The notes under the pieces: model-generated
Database searches by the model: none
What the model was told of the DNA's origin: nothing
The model's input: the letters and a program-made list of their open reading frames with translations, nothing else
Assembly: GCA_022559845.1 (NCBI GenBank)
Contig: JAHNEJ010001281.1
Span: 186,001-250,000 of the forward strand
Length of the DNA stretch: 64,000 bases
Direction: 5' to 3'
Origin: Amorphophallus konjac
Lineage: Eukaryota > Streptophyta > Magnoliopsida > Alismatales > Araceae
In this document: piece by piece, positions 55,697 to 64,000 of the stretch
Position numbering within the stretch: the stretch's first letter is position 1
Layout: every line of letters begins with the position of its first letter
Program-made: the position numbers and the translations under genes

Positions 55697-56930
55697 ATGG
55701 AGTTCGGTGGGCCTGACCACGGTGAAGGTGGAGAGGGACGCGGGACCCCTCGCCCAAGGAGGGACGCGCCCGAGCACGGAACGGCGTCCATGGAGGAGGA
55801 AGGGCCGCTCCGGGCCCCCGAGGGCCCTGAGGGGCCCGATGGCGTGGGAGGAGGTGAACACGGTTCGGTAGGTGCTTCGATCTCTTCCTCTTTTAATTCA
55901 TTTTGGGTTTTGAAGCGAGCCGCGCGAGGGGGAAAGGGTTCGGCGAGTGTTGCACTCAAATGATGGACGCGTCCTAGACAGGGGACGCGTTCCTTTTGAC
56001 TGATGTGGGACCCCTTTCTTGGTGCAGGACATGGCAAGGACCCTGGGTCTGGCCGATGAGTGGGCGAGTGCGGACGAGCCGAGCCGCGTCAGGAGGGAGA
56101 GTCGCGGCAAGGCGAGGCTCGAGGAGTGGCCCGTACGTCTCCCTGGACAGCAAGGGGGTATACTGGTGCAGGACAGTGCCGACTTCCTGCGGCGGCAGAG
56201 AGAGAGCTACGCGGGGCTTCCCCAAGCTGGGGACACGCGTGGCATCGGCGGCTCGCGCGCCCAACTGTCAGAGACTAGGCGGCAGCTGGCCGTCGCTCAA
56301 CATGAGTTGTCGCTCCTGGTAAGTTATGTGCCGCACTTTTAACTTCAGATTTTAGAGTTTCACTGACGACCGTTGTTTATTTTGTTCCAGCGTGCCCAGC
56401 AGACAGCGACGGTGGGAGTGGCTGGCGGATCTTCCAGTTTCTCGGCCCCTTTTCTCGAGATTGCCTCCCTCCGGGAGCAACTTGCCGGTGCGGTGGCCCG
56501 GGCGACTCGGGCGGAAGAGGAGCGTGACGCCTAGGTGGCGACTGTAGCGGAGCTGCGGCATCGCGGTGAGGAGAGACCTTCTCCAGACATCCTGGAGTTA
56601 AGGGTTCTTCTGCAGATGATGAGGAGAGAGGCAGAGAGAGAGAAAGCCGAGAGAAGGTCCGAGCGACAGCGGGATCTGACCGAGAGGAGGGCCTTGGAGG
56701 CCCAAGTGAGGGAGCTCCAGCTGGGCCTTCAGGCCGTCGTGCAGAGGCTAGGAGGGATGGAGACGCGCTACGAGAGAGCGCGAGAGTTCGGGGAGCGACT
56801 CCGCCAGTCCGGTCGCTTTGCCGCCAGTGGCTTCTTTGCCACCCAGGGGAGGAGCAGCGAGTCACTGCTGCGGAGCAGGCGCCCAGAGGCGAGGCAGGTG
56901 CTACTGCACGGGGATCCCGGAGGCTTCTGA
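55697..56930 (+). pseudogene. Unit 2b: truncated, intron-poor coiled-coil paralog with a stop
   Basis: Likely exons 55697-55867 (Gly/Glu/Pro-rich, 57 codons, unlike the other units), 56028-56318 (97 codons, RTLGLADEW.., RRQLAVAQHELSLL) and 56391-56930. The last has a TAG at 56532 where gene 2 has a Trp codon in ERDAW. Two introns of gene 2 are absent: that between its exons 3 and 4, and that between its exons 5 and 6. The sequences there run on continuously. The C-terminal half is a Glu/Arg coiled coil (LTERRALEAQVRELQL). The PMD core and the WSYYY block are missing. No poly(A) signal was recognised. Sequence 56931-57474 downstream holds no further gene. Confidence 0.6.
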
Positions 56931-57474
56931 GGGACCCTCACCTCGGGGGAGAGGAGGAGAGTGCCCAGAGAGATGAGTGATGGTGAGGATTGGCGAGCTA
57001 GTGGACCCGCCACCTCTCTATGATTGTAGTGTTTGTGACAGCTTATGTAGAATTATGAATGGAGTGATTTGATTTTCTGCTATTTATTTGTTCTTTTGTG
57101 CGTTCCTTCTTCCCTACACTTCTTCTCCTTTGCACTGTTCCCATGTGATAGGTCTGTCGAGACTCCGCCCCAAGTAGAGAATCGCATCTTGTTGTGACCA
57201 TTTTCCACGGGAATCTGCCGTCGAAGTCAATAATGACGGCCCTAGTTCCTTTTCCCGGATGTTATGTCAAATTTTGCGGATGTCCTCCAAATTATGATAG
57301 GGTATCCCTAGACAACATAGGGGCTATTCGTCCTATTCTTCGTCCAGTCAATCACCCTGTGCGAGCGGTGAAGCGACACATGGGACCGCTTGGGCGGTGC
57401 CTCATTGCGAGGGCTATTATTGACAGGTGATGGAGGTAATCTTGGCCCGCACTCCTTCCATTTCTATAAATTCT

Positions 57475-57480
57475 TGTCCC
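57475..57480 (+). promoter_or_regulatory. TATA box of gene 3
   Basis: TATAAA in CCATTTCTATAAATTCTTG, 91 bp before the ATG. No 30-bp dyads are present upstream. Confidence 0.65.
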
Positions 57481-57565
57481 TTTTATCCTCCCAGGTATAT
57501 CGAGAGCTAACTCGAGGAGCACAATTTCTTACGGGAGAGGAGGAGTTCAAAATTCTGAGAGTTGG

Positions 57566-59972
57566 ATGGAGGGCGAATCTTCCCATTCCTCGAAGAGAAG
57601 CAGGTCCAGTGGTAGTAGTTCCAGGAGGCTTTCAGACCTTGAAGGGCACTTCAGCGAAAGGGTCCAATCACAACTCGTAAGCCAAGTTTTCTTGCCCTTT
57701 TCTCATTCTTTCTTCCTTTCTTCTGACCAAACCTCACCCCCATTCCTTGTATGTGTAGGTTGTGATGAAATCACAAATCTTATGGGAGTTGGTAGTAGCA
57801 GCGTACAGGGGCCTCCCAAATTTTCAGAAGGCGAGGCTAGACGTGATGGGATTTGGTACCTTCCTTCGGATCGAGTCGATCCAGCTTGACCTAGTCCTGA
57901 TCCAAGCCTTGTGTGAGAGATGGGACTCAGTGAGCCGGGCATTCCTGATGCCCTGGGGGCACATGGTGCCCAGCTTGGAGGATGTGGTCCGGATCACAAG
58001 CCTGAAGGTAGAGGGCGAGGCAGTGACCGGAGTCACTTACGCGGACTACAGAGAAGGTGCCCAGATGTTATCAGGTTTGGACCTGGATGGTCGGAAAAAT
58101 AGGTCGGTAGCTAGGGCGTCCCTGATGGATGCATTAGGGCTCACCGACACTCGTCGGCGGGACGATGAATCCTCAGAAGAGTTCATGGAAAGGATAGAAA
58201 TAGGATGTTGCACCGTGTACTGCACAGATTTCGGCGACTGGGAAAGATGCAACATAGATTTGAGGAGATTTCTCCTCTTCCTTTTGAGGAGATTGGTACT
58301 GAGCTCGAAAGGGGACGGTATCCAATGTTGCTTCCTGGAGCTGCTGTCAGACCTTGAAAGAGTAGGGTATTATGCCTGGGGAGCCGCCATGCTGGCACAC
58401 TTGTTTGCAGGCCTATTCCAAGAAACGGATCGTGAGATGACTGTGAGTGGTTTCACACCATTCATCCAGGTATTTTTGGTTTTGCTTGTTTTGTATTTTT
58501 TTTTTTTTGTGTTTTTGCAAAGTACTGATGACTTGCGCCGAGCAGCTGTGGAGCTATTATTACCTCCCTATGGGGAGAGCTCGGCATTGGCGACCTGCGA
58601 TGGTGCCGCTAGCCAGGCGGTGGGAACCCATCATGAGTGCGGCACCCCTAACCTACCAACTGATGGTGCTAAGGCGGGAGCTACAGGAGTTCCCTGCAGC
58701 GATGGTAAACTGGAGACCCTACTCAGACATGGTCGATGCCGACCAGTCGTGGGTTCTAGCAAGTCGTGCCCGGTTCGGACGGGAACTGTGGATGCACTGC
58801 CTGAATGAAATCGAGCCGCTTCGGCTACGATTAGTTATGAGGACTTTAGGACTGGCTCAAGAATGGGTGGATTCAGCGGCGCCACCTCGTGTCGGGAGAA
58901 AGACGCGGGGACCGGCGACCTGCATTGACTGGCGCGTGCGATTCCCCGAACAGTACGAGGACTGGCAACGGGGTGGCACGATTGTAGAATCACAGGCGCG
59001 GGATAGCGAGGACTACTTGCGTCTATATAGGACAAAGTACGCAGAACGGTTCCAACCCCGGGGACTTGTGGAGGTAGGTTTCCCCTTTTTCTCTTTTCTT
59101 CTTTCTCCTTTTTTGGTTTTCTGGTGAAAATGCTGACTTGTAAGGCTGCAGGATGTCCGGGATGCCATGATAGCGAATTTACGAACTCGCTTGGCAGAGA
59201 TGGAACAACAGTTGGGCGATGCCCGCGGAGCTACGAGCGCCTTGGTAGGTGTACAGTACGTTCCTAATTAAAACCCCAGATTCCAGATGTTGGCTGCTAA
59301 TTCACGCGGTCGTAGCATGCCCAGATTGGCGCGGCTTCCCCAGCGATGGGAGTGGGTGGTGCCTCTTCCAGCTTGTGGATTCCCACCTCAGAACTTGACT
59401 CGCTTCATGAGCAACTTGCTCATGCCACGCAGCGTGCCGCAGAGGCAGAAGGGATGCTCTGTATACAGGTAAAAGTTTCAGTGTTGGGTTCTCTTGGTTT
59501 ACGCCTTATCGCGTATCTGAGATGGTACATTTGGCAGGAAAAGGAGACGGAAGGAGCGCTTGTCCAAGCTGCGCAGAAGGAGGCTAGGATAGCAGAACTG
59601 GAGAGGGAACTGCGGCGTCATCCTGATGACCACTCTTCTAGGGATGCCGTGGAACTGAGGATCACTCTCCAGTTGGAGAGGGAAGACCGTGAGAGAGAAC
59701 GTGCAGAGAGAGAAAGAGACGCGGAGAGAGAAAGAGCCAACAGATTGACTGAAAGGGAGGAACGAAGGGCCATGGAGGCCCAACTATTCGAACTCCGAAT
59801 CAGCCTTGGCCTTGCTGAACAGTGGCTGAGAGATGGCGAGGAGCGCTACCGAAGAGCACGAGAGCGTGGCTTTCGTGTTGGTAGCTTCTCTACTGCTTAC
59901 GTAGATCAACGCCGGGATGCGGGAATAGGAAGAGGAGTACAGAGCGGTAGGAGTACCGCTTTTCGTAGTTAG
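57566..59972 (+). CDS. Gene 3: intact six-exon PMD-like, coiled-coil protein, antisense to Tat-C pol
   Basis: Exons 57566-57676, 57759-58469, 58546-59073, 59152-59244, 59316-59468 and 59538-59972; all introns are GT-AG, phase 0 and 69-82 bp long. The product is 676 residues without a stop. Residues 64-128 (VMGFGTFLRI, QALCERW, LKVEGEAVTG) resemble the plant mobile domain (PMD), and LWSYYYLPMG (275-284) fits its C-terminal part. Residues from about 450 onward are Glu/Arg/Gln-rich with a likely coiled coil (REDRERERAERERDAERERA). PMD proteins include MAIN/MAIL1 of Arabidopsis and many transposon-carried members; the role here is unknown. Exon 1 matches that of gene 1. A one-piece exon 3 replaces two exons of gene 2. 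The gene has its own TATA box and poly(A) signal. Confidence 0.75.
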
Positions 59973-60066
59973 GTAGCACCTTTGAGAGTGTTTTGTCCGG
60001 AGAGTAGTGGGACGAGTAATGCAGAGAGAGAGGGCGGAACTTGATGTAATTTTTTTTTATTTTTGG

Positions 60067-60072
60067 AATAAA
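60067..60072 (+). terminator. Poly(A) signal of gene 3
   Basis: AATAAA in TTTTGGAATAAAATAC, 95 bp after the stop codon. Confidence 0.7.
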
Positions 60073-61805
60073 ATACAACGTTCGGTTTGTTTGGTTTTCA
60101 CCTTTACTTCTGTTGCCTGAATCCCTGCACACATCACTGAAACAAACAAATCAGAATTTCTGTTCTGACTTGGCCCCTTGCTCAATAAGCAAATGGTCAC
60201 TGTGACTGTCCTTGATAACTGGTCAAGGGGCCAAGCCTTTATTTAACGAAGGCAAGGGAAAGATGCGGTGATGATAAATGCGACAGGCAAGCACACGAAT
60301 GCAAGCGGTATTAAAAGTGAGATGCTGCACGCAAATGTAATCATGTAAAATTGATTTGTTTTCTTTTTTATTTGATATTTTTTTATTTTATCATAAAAAG
60401 ATTTTTTTGTTTACAAATATGTGCATTTTCTCTTTTCCATTTTTTTTTTGCTTTTATCATTTCGATTTTTTTATTGCTAACGCCCGGCAAGCACCCAAAT
60501 GGCACCTGACCTTCGTGAGAACAGGGGTTTCTTACTAACCTCCCAGGTATCCTAAGTGCATATCTAGGTTGATTTGGGCCTCTAGACCCCTCGAATGATG
60601 ATCCCGCCGGCTAAGACTTACCCTGATGACAATACCGTCATGCCATGCTTAGGCTCCCAGTCGCTTCCGACCACAGGGATTCACCCAAAAGGTGTTTGAG
60701 GTAAATGATTTGCCCGACCTGGGTCTGTTTCCTCACAACTCTAGATGGTATAAGATGGAACACCCTGGAACCCTAACGACCAACCGCGCGACGCTGACCC
60801 GGAATCAGACGCCGTCGCACCCATAGGTGACGCGCTTGCATTGGCCTAAGCCCGAGGTTAAACAAGAAGACATCAAGGTGGTAAACAGGGGTCTTGACCA
60901 GCCAGAAACACGGAGACTCCTTCGCAGCGATAGCTTTTGCTTTTCAAAGTGGGCAACCAAATGTGTATATTAAAATAAGGTCGCAGACCCTGGACAGTTT
61001 TCACCTTTCAGAAATTCCATCGAACCTTCATCTTTAGAGGGAGAAGGAAGAGCGTAGGGGATAAACCTCCTGAGAGGACCGGCAAAGCCGTTAACCCGGC
61101 GAGCGAATAAGGGCCCATTAACTCTTTCCTTTCGGACAACTTCGGACCAAATCTCGAGCATTTACATTCCACGGCCCCTTTTGCGGATTCAGACTTTTGC
61201 TTTGAGGGGTTCCGTTTATCGTAACAGGCACGGTCACGACCAGGCTTTTCTCTTGATTTTGATTTCATATTTCTTTTTGTGAGGGAGATATAGTCGTTTG
61301 ACGTTTGTGGGCTCCCTTTTCGTATGCCTGCGGGGACACTGCCCTCTTCTCGTGCTCTGATCGATGCTCGAGGAAATGGATCCTACTCTTGCCTTTGGGG
61401 TTTGAGTTTTGGTTTCTCATGCTCAGTGTTTTAAGGGCGCCGACTGTCTCATTGGGTCGAAGAGAAAAGAATAAAGATTACAGCTTCCGGAGATCTTCTG
61501 GGTGGGGCCCCACCGTAGGTGATGCTACCGACTTTTTTTGAATACATAAGTGAGCACATGTTGGCTTCCTTCGAGCGAGCATAGGCCGACGTGGCCGGAC
61601 AGGGATCTCCACGGTTCTGGCAAACCAAGGCCCGGTGCCTACCAAGCCTTAATGGGCCCTATCCTAACATGAAGGTTAGATGCAGGGACTTAACTATACG
61701 GTGACTGTCAGGCATCGGCATCTTGAATTTTCCATATTTTTAGTGGTTTTCAATATTTCTTTGTTTTTGATGTTTTTTATCTTTTCATCATTTTTTTGTT
61801 TTATG
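60073..61805. other. Spacer between gene 3 and the integrase end, no gene seen
   Basis: 1.7 kb with T-rich stretches (60355-60480, 61735-61800) and otherwise unique sequence. Open frames on both strands are short and unrecognised. It separates the convergent 3' ends of pol (minus) and gene 3 (plus). Confidence 0.6.
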
Positions 61806-62889
61806 CTAAGGGTAGTATTTCTTAAGATAAAGCCCATTCCAGGGGTGGGATGACTCGGTCCCTTCGGCGTTGACTAGCTTGTAGGCGTTGCCAGGGTACA
61901 CGGCTTGAATTACAAATGGTCCTTCCCAATTGGGTTGGAGCTTAGAACGCGGCCCTCCAGGTTTGACAAAAATTCTTTTTACGACCATCTCACCGACTTT
62001 GAATTTTTTCTCAACGACTTTCTTTTGGTAAAAGCGAGCGAGTCTATTTTGATACACACGCGCGTGTTCGGCGGCGGCCAGCCGCTTCTCATCCAAGAGT
62101 TCCAACTGGGCGAGGAGTAAATTACGACGATCGCCGAGGGGAAATTCCTCGTCCAATTGTACCCTGAGAGAAGGGATAAGAGTCTCGTACGGGACTACCG
62201 CTTCCATACCATAAGTAAGGGCAAATGGAGTCTGCCCGGTGGGGGTACGGATTGAAGTGCGATAGGCCCATAGAGCTTCGATAAGCTTTTCTGGCCAGTC
62301 TGAAAACTTACTAGACTCGCAGGTTTTTTTGATGATTTTGAGCAATGTTTTATTGGTGGCCTCCGCTTGGCCGTTACCTTGTGGGTAATATGGCGATGAA
62401 TGATGCAATGTAATTGCGTACCCTTTTGCAGAGGTCCTGTAGGTCCTGAGAAATGAATTGTGGCCCATTGTCGGTGACGATCGTGCTTGGGACGCCGAAT
62501 CTGGCGAGGATGTTCTTCATGATGAACTTGCAGACTGTTGACGCCTTGATTTCCGCGTAAGCTTCGGCTTCGGCCCATTTGGTGAAGTATTCCGTCGCAG
62601 TAAGGATGAAAGATTTCTGCTTGGTGAGGGAATTGGGATCACCTAGGGGACCAATGATGTCGAATGCCCACATGGAGAAAGGTCATGGGGAGGATATTGG
62701 ATGAAGTGAGGAAGATGGTGAATGGATTTTATCGGCGTGAAGTTGACACTTGACACACCTACGGACATAGACAGCACAATCCTCTTCCATAGTGGGCCAA
62801 TAAAAGCCTTGACGAATGATCTTCTTGGCGAGCATCTGACTATTCACGTGGCCACCGCACACACCCGAGTGCGTCTCTTCTACACATTT
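61806..62889 (-). pseudogene. Tat-C integrase, one frameshift and stops
   Basis: Zinc region THSGVCGGH...CVKC (about 62870-62745), then a TGA (62685-62683) where Trp is expected, then core motifs MWAFDIIGPLG, TDNGPQFIS and, after a one-base insertion near 62427, SPYYPQGNGQAEATNK. The C-terminal part has LWAYRTSIRTPTGQTPF and a WEGPF motif, ending LYLKKYYP at 61806. D, D and E residues are all present. The frameshift lies directly beside the 44-bp segment shared with gene 2. Confidence 0.9.
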
Positions 62890-64000
62890 TCAAACCTCAT
62901 CGTCACCAAGACATCTTAACAGAATACCAGTAAGACTCCTCCTATAGAGTAGACCTCCAACCAATGTGTATTTCTGAGCCACCCTTCTTATGGCTTTCTT
63001 ATCCTCTGCGGTGGCCCCTTCAGGATAAGACTGATCTTGGCAGTATTTGACGATTTCATAGAACCATGGTTTCTCTTGATCAGCCAGTTCTTCTTCGGCC
63101 TCTGCCAACATGATTTCCCTCTTTTCAAGGATATCTTCCTGCAGGATCTTCCTTGCTATCCTGTCTTTGATGTTTACGTAGGAAGCATCATCGATTGCAG
63201 GAGCATGAAGTTTGTAGATGGAAATGGACTTAAACCATCTTCCTAGAGGGAACCTTATGGATGATGCCAACGAGGCGAGGGCATCAGCGAGAATATTCTG
63301 ATGACGAGGGACATGAACAAAGATCGGTTTGGCGAACAGTTTGGCAAAGGCAGCAGTGAGTTCTTGGTATGGCTTGAGTTTGGGATCGCGAGTGCGATAT
63401 TTAGTGAGCACCTGGCGAAGGATGAGTTGACTATCACCTACGACTCGCAACTCAGTGATACGAAAAGAATGAGCGAGTTCTAGGCCAGCTAGAAGGGCTT
63501 CATATTCAGCTATATTATTGGTGACTGGAAATTTGAGTTGGTATGCCGATGGGAATGTGAGGCCTTCAGGCGACAGGAGGGCGATGCCGATTCCTCTCCC
63601 TTGAGAATTCAGAGCTCCATCAAAATTTAGTGTCCACATTGGCTCATCTGATTGGTTGACAGACATTAGTTCCTCATCTGGAAACTCTGATTGGACGGGA
63701 TCGAACTTGGGAAGAGGATGGTGAGCGAGATGCTCGGCTATGGCATAGCCTTTAATCGCCTTTTGCTGGATGTAGGTGATGTCGAACTGAGAGAGAAAAC
63801 TTTGCCAGTGTGCTAGCCTATCCGTAAGGACGGCTTTCTCCAGAAGGAATTTGATAGGATTCATTCGAGCAATCAAGTGGACTTCGTGAGCCAAGAAGTA
63901 GTGCTTCAATTTCTGCACTACCCAAACAAGGGCAGCACATGTTTTCTCCATGACGGTGTACTTCTGCTCACAGGGATTGAGAAGTTTGGACAAGTAATAG
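62890..64000 (-). pseudogene. Tat-C RNase H and archaeal-type RNase H, partial
   Basis: Open from the window edge to a TGA at 62892-62890. The first part is the RT-linked RNase H (YTVMEKTCAALVWVVQKL, HYFLAHEVHLIARMNP, IKGYAIAEHLAHHPL). A second RNase H follows: LNFDGALNSQG, NNIAEYEALLAGLELA, VVGDSQLILRQV and ADALASLAS supply the D, E, D, D residues. This duplicate RNase H identifies the Tat lineage. The RT itself lies outside the window. Confidence 0.9.

Larger units (their letters stand above)
48160..64000 (-). mobile_element. Tat-C: 3' half of a Tat/Ogre-lineage retrotransposon with antisense genes
   Basis: On the minus strand, from the right edge: RNase H, second RNase H, integrase (to 61806), a long spacer holding plus-strand genes, a PPT (50262) and the 3' LTR (50261 to ~48160). 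The extra archaeal-type RNase H between RNase H and integrase is a Tat-lineage hallmark. RT, gag and the 5' LTR lie outside the window. Extra frames, sometimes antisense, between pol and the 3' LTR are known in the Tat lineage; four units with retained introns, as here, look unusual. pol carries two TGA stops and one frameshift. Confidence 0.85.

Noticed and set aside
1..64000. tRNA or rRNA genes
   Set aside because: Only tRNA-complementary primer binding sites were seen; no cloverleaf or rRNA-like sequence was recognised by eye.

Overview
The window is intergenic chromosomal DNA of a plant, almost certainly a seed plant. It is made entirely of nested LTR retrotransposons of the Ty3/Gypsy class and their remnants. 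The evidence is plant-type primer binding sites (iMet-type TGGTATCAGAGC and Athila-type TGGCGCCGTTGCC), polypurine tracts, 5-bp target-site duplications, a gag-pol with the Tekay/Del (chromovirus) layout, a gag-pol with the Athila layout, and a Tat/Ogre-lineage pol with a second RNase H. I see no ordinary host gene, rRNA, tRNA or bacterial-type feature. The only reading frames that look intact are two spliced genes carried inside a retrotransposon.

Layout, left to right. 1-3102: the 5' LTR and start of an unclassified minus-strand element, sitting against a truncated LTR. 3108-40854: a very large plus-strand element (called Tat-A here) with LTRs of about 4.5 kb. It has a PBS at 7076 and a PPT at 26073 but no gag or pol; its interior consists mostly of tandem arrays of short GC-rich units. 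Two complete elements are nested in it: an 11.5-kb Athila (minus strand, 11340-22858, TSD GTGGC) in the interior, and a 10.2-kb Tekay/Del element (plus strand, 26344-36537) in the 3' LTR. 40855-42267: part of a minus-strand Del-type LTR that Tat-A probably entered. 42268-43140: 873 bp of unassigned sequence with an internal 240-bp duplication. 43141-48160: a plus-strand Del-type LTR interrupted by a 4.3-kb solo Tat-type LTR (Tat-B, 43440-47725, TSD GGGAC). 48160 to the window end: the 3' half of a minus-strand Tat element (Tat-C), with its LTR, PPT, integrase and two RNase H domains.

The most interesting part is Tat-C. Between its PPT and integrase, on the strand opposite to pol, lie four related spliced gene units: gene 1 at 51436, gene 2 at 53350, unit 2b at 55697 and gene 3 at 57566. 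Gene 3 has a TATA box, six phase-0 exons giving 676 codons, and a poly(A) signal; it encodes a plant-mobile-domain (PMD)-like region followed by a coiled coil. Gene 1 is a two-exon, 443-codon gene of a related (DUF7745/PMD-like) type. The units differ by exact intron presence or absence. Gene 2 contains a 44-bp segment identical to the integrase active-site region of the same element. The Tat-C LTR promoter and the antisense gene 2 promoter both have an array of about 30-bp GGCGTCCAGG/CCTGGACGCC dyads ending at the same distance from the TATA box. This suggests the sense and antisense transcription units share one control element.

All coordinates come from reading by eye. LTR ends supported by TG...CA plus TSD, PBS or PPT are reliable. 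The inner edges near 3102-3108, 40854 and 48160 are approximate.
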